Origin: Neisseriaceae bacterium
GTDB taxonomy: Bacteria > Pseudomonadota > Gammaproteobacteria > Burkholderiales > Neisseriaceae
DNA length: 7,265 nucleotides
Direction: 5' to 3'
Assembly (NCBI GenBank): GCA_017989485.1
Contig: JAGNPU010000088.1
Span: 1-7,265 of the forward strand
Below the pieces are notes generated by a model that was not told the origin of the DNA, made no database searches, and saw only the letters and a list, made by a program, of their open reading frames with translations. Positions 1 through 5,862 of the stretch are shown here, one piece after another. Each line of letters opens with the position of its first letter. Within the stretch, counting starts at the first letter, position 1. Position numbers and translations under genes: made by a program.

Positions 1-122
1 TCGGCCACGTCCTGCACCGCGCGGGCGGCGCACAAACGCGCCAACAAAGGGGTGATGCCGGCATGGGTGAGCTGTTGGTACACGCCCTCATCCACGGTTC
101 TGATGGCAATTTCTGTTTTCAA
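1..122 (-). CDS. recJ: RecJ single-stranded-DNA-specific exonuclease, N-terminal fragment
   Basis: This is the first 40 codons of a leftward gene that runs off the window edge. Read from a TTG at 122-120 it begins MKTEIAIRTV and continues through a segment with HAGITPLLARL and CAARAVQDVA. This resembles the RecJ amino terminus, where a short variable leader precedes a 'P-L-L-x-R-L-x-A-x-R-G/A-V' stretch. RecJ is a 5'-3' ssDNA exonuclease of the DHH family that acts in recombination and mismatch repair. Its catalytic DHH motifs lie outside the window and cannot be checked. The TTG start overlaps the TGA stop of the upstream gene as TTGA (122-119), which suggests translational coupling. The sequence ahead (GGCAGAG) is only a weak ribosome-binding site. 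A GTG nine codons further in is an alternative start. The identification rests on a short match plus the known pairing of recJ with RpfE-type genes. Confidence 0.72.
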   Translation of the reverse strand, partial: MKTEIAIRTVDEGVYQQLTHAGITPLLARLCAARAVQDVA

Positions 123-1114
123 AGCACTCTGCCTGTAAATAACTGTTGTTTGCGCCAAAATGCCCAATGGGCTTTGCCGCTCAAGGTGACCTGACCGCCG
201 TGACGCCCGTGCGCCACCACCGTCAGCTGACTGAGCACGCCTGCCTTTAATGCGGCAATGGCGGGCCCGATAAAGCGCGCCTCGACGTCGACCAAGCCTT
301 GCTGATAGCCCCAAGCGTCATCGTATTGCATGGCGCCCAGCAGGTCTTCTTGCAAGAGGCAGGCACGGCTGGCCGACACGTCTGCTTCGGCCAGCTGTGC
401 CTGCCAGCCGGCGAAATCATAGGGCGCATCATGGGCCGCCCCAACCAGCTGCCACTGCTGTGGCGGCGGCACAAAATAGGCCACGTCGCCCGCAGCCGGC
501 ACCGCCACCTGCCCCATAGACCACGGCCACACGCCGTTGATGCTGAGGCGGCCGGCGGCTTCACGCGCGGCGTTCAGCGGGTGTTGGTATAACCACATTT
601 GGATTTCGGTTTGAATGCGCTGCAAGGCCATGACTTCGGGACCCTGTGGCTGATGGCCGTCTATGTCCTGGCCCACCACGTCGGCCAAATCCACCAGGCT
701 CACGTTTAATGCCTGAGGCGTGCTGAGGTGCCACAAATCGGGTGCCACCGGGCTAAGCCGCCAGTCTTCTGCGGCCAAAAAATCGTTTAGGCCCTCACAC
801 AGCTGGGCGGCTTCGTCCGAGTTAATCCCATGCACGGCACCATCGGCCAGGGTGATGTAATCACGATTCACCCTCAGGTGAACGGGACTGAGCCAATAAT
901 GGCTGCGCGTCGGTTCGGCGACTTCGTGGTGGCTCTGCCAATTGTGCAGGGGCAAGTAACGCTGGTAGAGCTGACTCAGGCTGAGGGCTTCGGCCTGATG
1001 TTGGCCAAAACGCCACAGGTGTGACAGCGCCGGCAACGAAACCTCGCCCAACAGTGCCTGCGGCGCATCGTCCTGCCCCCAGCACAGCCCGGGCAACAAT
1101 AGTGTTAAGTGCAT
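119..1114 (-). CDS. RpfE-type / archaeal-type phosphoglycerate mutase-like protein
   Basis: A 331-residue protein with no signal peptide in its hydrophobic start (MHLTLLLPGLCW), so probably cytoplasmic. That opening, the SPVHLRVNRD segment (76-85), HPLNAAREAAG (178-188) with INGVWPWSMG (192-201), and a C-terminal FWRK (319-322) match a proteobacterial family annotated either as 'phosphoglycerate mutase' or as 'regulatory protein RpfE'. The HPxN...R...G...N.xWxWG block is shared with archaeal-type phosphoglycerate mutases of the alkaline phosphatase superfamily. I see no clear set of metal-binding Asp/His motifs, so catalysis should not be assumed. In Xanthomonas and several betaproteobacteria this gene lies beside recJ, as it does here. 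The ATG at 1114 is preceded by a good Shine-Dalgarno (AAAGGGA, about 5 nt away). Family membership is fairly secure; the biochemical role is not known. Confidence 0.82.
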   Translation of the reverse strand: MHLTLLLPGLCWGQDDAPQALLGEVSLPALSHLWRFGQHQAEALSLSQLYQRYLPLHNWQSHHEVAEPTRSHYWLSPVHLRVNRDYITLADGAVHGINSDEAAQLCEGLNDFLAAEDWRLSPVAPDLWHLSTPQALNVSLVDLADVVGQDIDGHQPQGPEVMALQRIQTEIQMWLYQHPLNAAREAAGRLSINGVWPWSMGQVAVPAAGDVAYFVPPPQQWQLVGAAHDAPYDFAGWQAQLAEADVSASRACLLQEDLLGAMQYDDAWGYQQGLVDVEARFIGPAIAALKAGVLSQLTVVAHGRHGGQVTLSGKAHWAFWRKQQLFTGRVL

Positions 1115-1207
1115 GATTTCCCTTTAGCCTAGGTCAAAACCCAAAACGCCATTTTACACCATTCGGCCACCGCGCTGCGAAGCGTCTTGCCCGCCGTTTT
1201 GGCGATG

Positions 1208-1400
1208 GGCCGCTATTTTCTTCAATAAACGTTGTTATTTTGTCACCTGCCCACATCTGTTTGGCTTAACCCGCTCAGCCCTGCCATACTCGCACTTTAG
1301 CCGCCAAAAAAATAATTTGTGCCGACATGTCAATGCCTTAAACGATGAAAAATAACGTTTTTTGTCGCTTTAAGGGGAACCTATTGCTAAAATAGCGGCC
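1208..1400. repeat. Perfect 12-bp inverted repeat, arms 181 bp apart
   Basis: GGCCGCTATTTT at 1208-1219 is the exact reverse complement of AAAATAGCGGCC at 1389-1400. The arms do not extend further on either side. The right arm overlaps the candidate -10 of the M23 gene. The enclosed 169 bp also carry AACGTT near each arm. It could be a pair of operator or promoter elements placed symmetrically for the two divergent genes, or the ends of a small degenerate insertion of 193 bp. A TG dinucleotide abuts both outer ends (1206-1207 and 1401-1402), too short to count as a target duplication. Confidence 0.6.
1385..1393 (+). promoter_or_regulatory. Candidate extended -10 promoter of the M23 peptidase gene
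   Basis: TGCTAAAAT fits the extended -10 form TGnTATAAT, with five of six bases in the hexamer. The closest -35-like hexamer, TTGTCG at 1362-1367, is 20 bp upstream. That is longer than usual, but extended -10 promoters depend less on the -35. Transcription would start near 1400 and leave a leader of about 40 nt that is AT-rich. Confidence 0.45.
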
Positions 1401-1440
1401 TGACTATCCATTAAATATATTAATCATCCACTAAAAATAC

Positions 1441-2751
1441 ATGCTTAAAATAAATCGCCTCACCCAGCTCAACAGCAAAACCAAACGCATCGCCTTGGCC
1501 ATCGCCCTGCCTTTTTTTGGCATCGTCACCGCCTCAGCCATCGGCGTGAGCACCCAAGAAGTGGTGTTGCCGCCCATGCACAAAGTCATCGACCACTTGG
1601 CCCTGCCTGATTTGCCGCTGCCGGTTTTAGACGCCGAAAACACCTACTGGCAAGAAGAGCTCATCCAGTCAGGTGATACCCTGCGCGGCCTGCTGTCGCG
1701 CCTGGGGGCATCAAAAGAAGAGGTGCAGTCCTTCATCCGCAACAGCGACTTGAGCAGCGACTTGCTGACCCTGTCTGAAGGCAAGAGCGTGAGCGTGCAG
1801 TTTGGCGGCACGGGCGAGCTGTTGGCCATCCAACTGCTGCTCGACGATGACAACGGTGAAAAAACCCTCGTCGCCATCGAGAAGGAAAACGGCGAATGGC
1901 GCACCAGCTCCGACGCCATCAATGCCCAGCCGGTCCCCACCGTGCGCAGCATCACCATTACCCGCTCGGCCAGCCGCGACCTATTGGCCTCGGGCGTGCC
2001 CAGCGACATCAGCGCCGCCCTTAACGAGGTATTTGGCGACCAGTTTGCCTTGGTCAGCCTGCGCCGCGGCGACAGAATCAACCTCGTGTATGAAACCCTA
2101 TACCACCGCGGCTTGGCCGTGGCCTATGGCAATATTTTGGCGGTTGAAATCACCAAGAACAATCAGCTGTACAGCGCCTACCACTTTGACCACGGCGACA
2201 ACACCGGCGCCTACTACAGCAAAAATGGCCAAACCCTACGCAAAGGCTTTGCCGTCTTGCCCGTGGACAAAGCGCGCGTCAGCTCGCCGTTCGGGATTCG
2301 CAACCACCCGATATTGAAGACCGTTAAAAAACACAACGGCATCGACTATGCGGCCCCCACCGGCACCGAAATCAAGGCCACGGCCACCGGCAAAGTCACT
2401 TTTAAAGGCGTTCAAGGCGGCTATGGCAACACCATCGTCATCACCCACCCGGGCGGCGTTGAAACCCTCTACGCCCACATGAATGGCTTTGGCAAAGTGG
2501 CTTTAGGCCAAACCATCCAGGCCGGCACCGTGATTGGCTTTGTCGGCACCACCGGCCGTTCCACCGGCCCCCACCTGCATTATGAAGCCCGAATCAATGG
2601 CCAATCCGTTGACCCTTCCGGCATTGCCCTGCCTACTCGTAACTTGAGCAAGCGCGAGCTGGCCCAGTTCAGAACCGACATCGAACAGGTCGAGCCACAG
2701 CTGGCGGCCGTGCGTCACCTCAGCGTACGCATGTTTGCCAAAGCAGATTAA
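1441..2751 (+). CDS. M23 family peptidoglycan metalloendopeptidase (MepM/Mpg-like)
   Basis: A 436-residue exported cell-wall hydrolase. A basic start (KTKR) leads into a hydrophobic segment (about 17-36) ending TASA|IG, which could be cleaved by signal peptidase I or kept as a membrane anchor. Residues about 70-115 hold a LysM/OapA-like module (QSGDTLRGLLSRLGAS). Residues about 165-275 match the intermediate domain of MepM/Csd3-type enzymes. The catalytic M23 domain (about 275-395) has zinc ligands H298 and D302 in HNGID and H380 in HLH, with catalytic histidines H346 (LYAHM) and H378. It appears complete and active. Length and layout match E. coli MepM and neisserial NMB0315/NGO1686, which cut peptide cross-links in peptidoglycan. 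The ATG is the first possible start, because an in-frame TAA lies at 1432-1434, and it has no Shine-Dalgarno. The lipoprotein gene follows 49 bp later with no terminator between. Confidence 0.93.
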   Translation: MLKINRLTQLNSKTKRIALAIALPFFGIVTASAIGVSTQEVVLPPMHKVIDHLALPDLPLPVLDAENTYWQEELIQSGDTLRGLLSRLGASKEEVQSFIRNSDLSSDLLTLSEGKSVSVQFGGTGELLAIQLLLDDDNGEKTLVAIEKENGEWRTSSDAINAQPVPTVRSITITRSASRDLLASGVPSDISAALNEVFGDQFALVSLRRGDRINLVYETLYHRGLAVAYGNILAVEITKNNQLYSAYHFDHGDNTGAYYSKNGQTLRKGFAVLPVDKARVSSPFGIRNHPILKTVKKHNGIDYAAPTGTEIKATATGKVTFKGVQGGYGNTIVITHPGGVETLYAHMNGFGKVALGQTIQAGTVIGFVGTTGRSTGPHLHYEARINGQSVDPSGIALPTRNLSKRELAQFRTDIEQVEPQLAAVRHLSVRMFAKAD

Positions 2752-2753
2752 TC

Positions 2754-2770
2754 TTGGCGTACACTGTGCT
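2754..2770 (+). promoter_or_regulatory. Possible sigma-54-type promoter before the lipoprotein gene
   Basis: Just after the M23 stop codon, TTGGC at 2754-2758 and TGCT at 2767-2770 place GG (2756-2757) and GC (2768-2769) exactly 10 bp apart, the invariant core of -24/-12 promoters. A start near 2781 would leave a leader of about 20 nt carrying the strong ribosome-binding site. Several consensus bases between the cores are missing, so this may be chance. No convincing sigma-70 promoter is visible in the same 49 bp. Confidence 0.25.
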
Positions 2771-2786
2771 TATGTTCACGTCCACG

Positions 2787-2794
2787 AAAGGGGG
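2787..2794 (+). promoter_or_regulatory. Strong ribosome-binding site fixing the lipoprotein start
   Basis: AAAGGGGG lies 6 nt before the ATG at 2801. It supports that start over the in-frame ATG at 2735, which lies inside the M23 gene and would bury the lipoprotein signal peptide behind 22 extra residues. Confidence 0.75.
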
Positions 2795-2800
2795 TTTAGC

Positions 2801-3205
2801 ATGTTTTTAAAAACCATTGCCGTCCTGACCCTAGGCCTGACCCTCAGCGGTTGCTTGGCCCTGTCACCGGCCCAGCAGGCCGAACGTCAGGCTCGCTACG
2901 CCGAGTCGCTGCGCCAGCTGCAAGTGTCACTGGCCCGCCAGTGTGACCCCATTGCCGCCGACTTAATGCAGCGTCAGCCCGAGGTCAAAACCTTTGGCTC
3001 ACCCGCCGACCAAAAGGCCTTCGACGCCCAATACCAAGAACGGGTCGACAATCCGGTGTTCCAAGCCTGCTACAAGCTGGCCTTGCAAACCTATCGCCAG
3101 CAGCAGGCCCTGGCCGACGCCGAAGCACGCGAGCGTCATCGTGACTTCATGTACGACAGCCACCGCATGTTCCATCGAGGCCCCTACCCCTATTACCGCC
3201 GTTAG
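2801..3205 (+). CDS. Small predicted lipoprotein of unknown function
   Basis: A 134-residue protein that I do not recognise. It begins with a textbook lipoprotein signal: MFLK, a hydrophobic stretch, then the lipobox LSGC with the acylated cysteine at residue 18. The residue after Cys is Leu, not Asp, so Lol sorting to the outer membrane is expected. The mature part is polar and probably helical, rich in Gln, Arg and Ala ([19 protein letters not shown]). It has two further cysteines (in RQCDP and QACYKL) that could form a periplasmic disulfide. The last 25 or so residues are unusual, dense in Arg, His, Tyr and Pro ([17 protein letters not shown] followed by PYPYYRR). It lies 49 bp after the M23 peptidase gene and before a strong terminator, so the two probably share a transcript. 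A link to peptidoglycan remodelling is only an inference from this position. Confidence 0.85.
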   Translation: MFLKTIAVLTLGLTLSGCLALSPAQQAERQARYAESLRQLQVSLARQCDPIAADLMQRQPEVKTFGSPADQKAFDAQYQERVDNPVFQACYKLALQTYRQQQALADAEARERHRDFMYDSHRMFHRGPYPYYRR

Positions 3206-3212
3206 GCTCCCG

Positions 3213-3241
3213 CAGCGACCCCACCGGTCGCTGTTTTTTTT
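3213..3241 (+). terminator. Intrinsic terminator after the lipoprotein gene
   Basis: CAGCGACC (3213-3220) pairs perfectly with GGTCGCTG (3226-3233) around a CCACC loop and is followed at once by eight T (3234-3241). It lies 8 bp past the TAG stop. It closes the M23-lipoprotein unit and separates it from tex. Confidence 0.92.
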
Positions 3242-3250
3242 CGCCCTCAT

Positions 3251-3280
3251 TTGTCAACGTTACCCAAATAACGTTATCCT
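3251..3280 (+). promoter_or_regulatory. Candidate sigma-70 promoter of tex with internal direct repeat
   Basis: TTGTCA (3251-3256, five of six) and TATCCT (3275-3280, four of six) are 18 bp apart. They lie between the upstream terminator and the tex ATG, giving a start near 3287 and a leader of about 29 nt. The element contains a direct repeat AACGTTAYCC. Confidence 0.5.
3256..3279 (+). repeat. Direct repeat AACGTTAYCC inside the tex promoter
   Basis: AACGTTACCC (3256-3265) and AACGTTATCC (3270-3279) match at nine of ten positions and start 14 bp apart. The second copy sits in the palindrome TAACGTTA (3269-3276). Both lie between or across the predicted -35 and -10, where a bound repressor would block polymerase. 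No known regulator is assigned. Confidence 0.5.
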
Positions 3281-3315
3281 CTGTCTTTCGTCTTTCATTT
3301 ATCCTTCGAGCCCAT

Positions 3316-5604
3316 ATGACCATTATTGAACGATTGGCCCAAGAACTGGCGGTCAAAACCGCCCAAATTAACGCTGCCGTGACCTTACTGGACGAAGGCG
3401 CCACCGTGCCCTTCATCGCCCGATACCGTAAAGAAGTCACCGGTGGCTTAGACGACACCCAATTACGTACCCTAGACGAACGTCTGGTGTACCTGCGCGA
3501 ATTAGAAGACCGTCGCACCGCCATCATCAAAAGCATTACCGAGCAGGACAAAATGACCGATGCCCTACGACACGACATTCTGGCCGCCGACAACAAAACC
3601 CGCCTAGAGGATTTATACCTACCCTACAAGCCCAAGCGCCGCACCAAGGCACAAATGGCGCGTGAGGCCGGGATTGAGCCGTTGGCTCAGGCCTTATTGG
3701 CCAACCCCGCCCTAGACCCAGAAACCGAAGCCGCCGCCTACTTGAATCCCGAACTCAATTACGCCGACGCCAAGGCCGTCTTAGACGGCGCCCGCGCCAT
3801 TTTGATGGAAACCTTTGCCGAGGACGCCACCCTGATTGGCGTCTTGCGTGAGCGCCTATGGCAAATTGGTGCCGTCCACGCCAAAGTCGTGCCCGGCCAA
3901 GAGGCCGCTGGCGCCAAGTTTGCCGACTATTTCAGCCATGAAGAGCCGATCAAAAGCATTCCGTCGCACCGCGCCTTGGCCATCATGCGGGGCCGCAACG
4001 AAGGCGTGCTGCACGCCGGTCTGGCGTACCAGCCGGAAGACACCCCCATTACCCAAGCCAGCGAATTCGAAGAACGCATTGCCGCTCATTTCAACATCGC
4101 CGCCCAAAATCGCCCCGCCGATAAGTGGCTGCTCGACACCGTCCGCCTGACCTGGCGCGCCAAGATTTTCCTGTCCTTAGAATTGGAAGCCTTTAACCGG
4201 GTGAAGGAGCAGGCCGACACCGAAGCGATTAACGTGTTCGCCAAAAACCTACATGACTTACTGCTCGCCGCCCCCGCTGGCAACCACGTCACCCTGGGCC
4301 TAGACCCGGGCATCCGCACCGGCGTGAAGGTGGCCGTGGTCGACCAAACCGGCAAGCTGTTGGATTTTGACACCATCTATCCGCACCAACCGCGCAATGA
4401 CTGGCAGGGCAGCCTGGCCACCTTGGCCAAGCTGGTGGCCAAGCACCACATCACCCTCATCGCCATTGGCAACGGCACCGCCAGCCGCGAGACCGACCGA
4501 CTGGCCGCCGACCTGATGAAGGGCTTGCCCAACGCCCAACTGCACAAAATTGTGGTCAGCGAAGCCGGCGCATCGGTGTATTCGGCGTCGGAGCTGGCGG
4601 CCAAAGAGTTTCCTAATCTGGACGTTTCCATCCGCGGTGCGGTGTCGATTGCCCGCCGCCTGCAAGACCCGCTGGCCGAGCTGGTGAAAATTGACCCCAA
4701 ATCCATAGGCGTGGGCCAATATCAACACGACGTCAATCAGGGCCAGCTGGCCAAAAGCCTAGACGCCGTCGTGGAAGACTGCGTGAACGCCGTCGGCGTC
4801 GACCTGAACATGGCCTCGGTGTCGCTATTGACCAAGATTTCTGGCCTCAACGCCACCCTGGCGCAAAACATTGTGGCCTTTCGTGACGAGCACGGCGCCT
4901 TTAAAAACCGAAAACAGCTGTTGAAGGTGCCTCGTCTGGGCGCGAAAACCTTTGAACAGGCGGCCGGGTTTTTGCGTTTGGCCCAGTCCAGCGAACCGCT
5001 AGATGCCTCCAGCGTCCATCCCGAAGCCTATCCGCTGGTGGCCAAAATGCTGGCCGACCAAGACCTCAAGGTGCAAGAGGCCATGGGCAACGGCGCGGCG
5101 ATTAAGCGCATTCGCCCCACCGACTACACCGACGAGCAGTTTGGCCTGCCCACCATTATGGACATCCTGAAAGAGTTGGAAAAACCGGGGCGTGACCCGC
5201 GCGGCGAATTCAAAACCGCGGCCTTTTCCGACGGCATCGAGGACATTAAAGACCTGACCCCGGGCATGGTGCTCGAAGGCGTGATCAGCAACGTGGCCAA
5301 CTTTGGTGCCTTCGTCGACATCGGCGTTCACCAAGATGGCTTAGTGCACATTTCCATGCTGACCGACCGCTACGTCGCCGACCCACGCGAAGTGGTGAAG
5401 GCCGGGGACGTGGTGAAGGTCAAGGTCTTAGAGGTAGACGTGCCGCGCAAGCGCATCGCCTTAACCATGCGCCTCAACGACGAGCCCAAAAAGCGGGATG
5501 CCGGCGCCAGCGCGCCCACCTCGCGACGCCAGAGCGCCCCACGTCAGCAGGCCGACGCACCGGATACGGCGCTGGCCGCCGCCTTTGCCAAACTGAAAAA
5601 ATAA
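3316..5604 (+). CDS. tex: Tex family RNA-binding transcription accessory protein
   Basis: A full-length 762-residue Tex/YhgF protein, a conserved cytoplasmic nucleic-acid-binding factor tied to transcription and RNA metabolism. The helical N-terminal part opens with the typical [17 protein letters not shown]. The YqgF/RNase H-like domain (about 324-475) includes [10 protein letters not shown] (D330), GNGTASRET (385-393), [11 protein letters not shown] (415-425) and IGVGQYQHD (464-472). Helix-hairpin-helix segments follow (about 504-556, with [13 protein letters not shown] and [15 protein letters not shown]). The C-terminal S1 domain (about 647-720) contains [21 protein letters not shown] basic, low-complexity tail ends in AFAKLKK, as is common in the family. 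No domain is missing and no frameshift is apparent. The ATG has only a weak Shine-Dalgarno (CGAG, 5 nt away), but the N-terminal match supports it. The gene stands alone between two terminators. Whether its YqgF domain is catalytic is unsettled for the family. Confidence 0.97.
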   Translation: MTIIERLAQELAVKTAQINAAVTLLDEGATVPFIARYRKEVTGGLDDTQLRTLDERLVYLRELEDRRTAIIKSITEQDKMTDALRHDILAADNKTRLEDLYLPYKPKRRTKAQMAREAGIEPLAQALLANPALDPETEAAAYLNPELNYADAKAVLDGARAILMETFAEDATLIGVLRERLWQIGAVHAKVVPGQEAAGAKFADYFSHEEPIKSIPSHRALAIMRGRNEGVLHAGLAYQPEDTPITQASEFEERIAAHFNIAAQNRPADKWLLDTVRLTWRAKIFLSLELEAFNRVKEQADTEAINVFAKNLHDLLLAAPAGNHVTLGLDPGIRTGVKVAVVDQTGKLLDFDTIYPHQPRNDWQGSLATLAKLVAKHHITLIAIGNGTASRETDRLAADLMKGLPNAQLHKIVVSEAGASVYSASELAAKEFPNLDVSIRGAVSIARRLQDPLAELVKIDPKSIGVGQYQHDVNQGQLAKSLDAVVEDCVNAVGVDLNMASVSLLTKISGLNATLAQNIVAFRDEHGAFKNRKQLLKVPRLGAKTFEQAAGFLRLAQSSEPLDASSVHPEAYPLVAKMLADQDLKVQEAMGNGAAIKRIRPTDYTDEQFGLPTIMDILKELEKPGRDPRGEFKTAAFSDGIEDIKDLTPGMVLEGVISNVANFGAFVDIGVHQDGLVHISMLTDRYVADPREVVKAGDVVKVKVLEVDVPRKRIALTMRLNDEPKKRDAGASAPTSRRQSAPRQQADAPDTALAAAFAKLKK

Positions 5605-5616
5605 GCCTTTAGAATC

Positions 5617-5656
5617 AAAACCGCCCAAGGTATGAGAATGCCTTGGGCGGTTTTTT
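5617..5656 (+). terminator. Strong intrinsic terminator after tex, GAGA tetraloop
   Basis: AAAACCGCCCAAGG (5617-5630) pairs perfectly with CCTTGGGCGGTTTT (5641-5654). Three more pairs, one a U-G wobble, narrow the loop to GAGA (5634-5637), a GNRA tetraloop. The stem is 17 bp and ends in six T (5651-5656), with A's opposite, so it could also act on leftward transcripts. It starts 12 bp after the tex stop. Confidence 0.93.
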
Positions 5657-5732
5657 GATGGCCGCCGCCGGCCCGCAAAACCGCAAATTGGCCCCCTCAA
5701 CGCAAGCAAACCAGAAAATTTAAAGCGAAAAG

Positions 5733-5761
5733 ATGAAAATGTTTGCAATCTGCTCTAGAAT
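5733..5761 (+). promoter_or_regulatory. Candidate sigma-70 promoter of lysS
   Basis: ATGAAA (5733-5738, four of six) and TAGAAT (5756-5761, five of six) are 17 bp apart in an AT-rich patch after the tex terminator. Transcription would begin near 5768 and give a leader of about 95 nt. The -10 overlaps a short inverted repeat AGAAT-AG-ATTCT (5757-5768) that might be an operator. Confidence 0.5.
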
Positions 5762-5839
5762 AGATTCTTTTTTCCCGCAAGATTGCCACAATCTGTCCTG
5801 ACTCGTTCGGCACACCGTTCAAGCAGCGCACGCAATCTT
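5745..5839 (+). repeat. Three CAATCT repeats and alternative stems before lysS
   Basis: GCAATCT (5745-5751), ACAATCT (5788-5794) and GCAATCT (5832-5838) start 43 and 44 bp apart. In the predicted leader, AGATTG (5780-5785) can pair with CAATCT (5789-5794) in a 6-bp hairpin with a CCA loop. Alternatively AAGATTGC (5779-5786) can pair with GCAATCTT (5832-5839), 8 bp, which lies just ahead of the ribosome-binding region. The two pairings exclude each other. No known riboswitch class is recognised. Confidence 0.4.
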
Positions 5840-5862
5840 CGACATTAGGATCAGGAACCAAG

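Larger units (their letters stand above)
1115..1440. promoter_or_regulatory. Divergent intergenic region between the RpfE-like and M23 genes
   Basis: These 326 bp hold no plausible gene on either strand and must carry the promoters for both divergent genes. Visible in it are a 12-bp inverted repeat (1208-1219 and 1389-1400), two AACGTT palindromes (1228-1233 and 1354-1359), an 8-bp palindrome GACATGTC (1324-1331), and an 8-bp inverted repeat CCAAAACG/CGTTTTGG (1141-1148 and 1195-1202). The right third is AT-rich. For the leftward gene, a TAAAAT-like -10 can be read on the minus strand near 1150-1157, but no matching -35 lies at normal spacing, so that promoter is not located with confidence. 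Confidence 0.6.

Noticed and set aside
299..1024. Plus-strand open frames (299-592 and 830-1024) opposite the RpfE-like gene
   Set aside because: They are shadows of a well-supported minus-strand gene and show no family resemblance.
1141..1202. CCAAAACG/CGTTTTGG inverted repeat and a small GCGA-loop hairpin in the divergent gap
   Set aside because: The stems are short (8 and 4 bp) with no T-run or neighbouring signal, so chance is a sufficient explanation.
1324..1370. TTGACA on the minus strand in the divergent gap as a -35 for the RpfE-like gene
   Set aside because: No -10 lies at 16-18 bp; the nearest AT-rich hexamer is about 13 bp away, and the leader would exceed 200 nt.
1770..1779. CCTGTCTGAA, resembling a Neisseriaceae DNA uptake sequence dialect
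   Set aside because: It is a single copy inside the M23 coding region, encodes ordinary residues (LSE), lacks the full 12-mer, and no second copy or inverted pair at a terminator is seen.
2735..2800. Longer start for the lipoprotein, overlapping the M23 gene
   Set aside because: It would add 22 residues before a perfect lipoprotein signal peptide, while the ATG at 2801 has a strong ribosome-binding site.
3147..3596. Minus-strand open frame across the lipoprotein-tex junction
   Set aside because: It runs antisense to two clear genes and across the terminator, with an Arg/Ser-rich translation typical of a shadow frame and no ribosome-binding site support.
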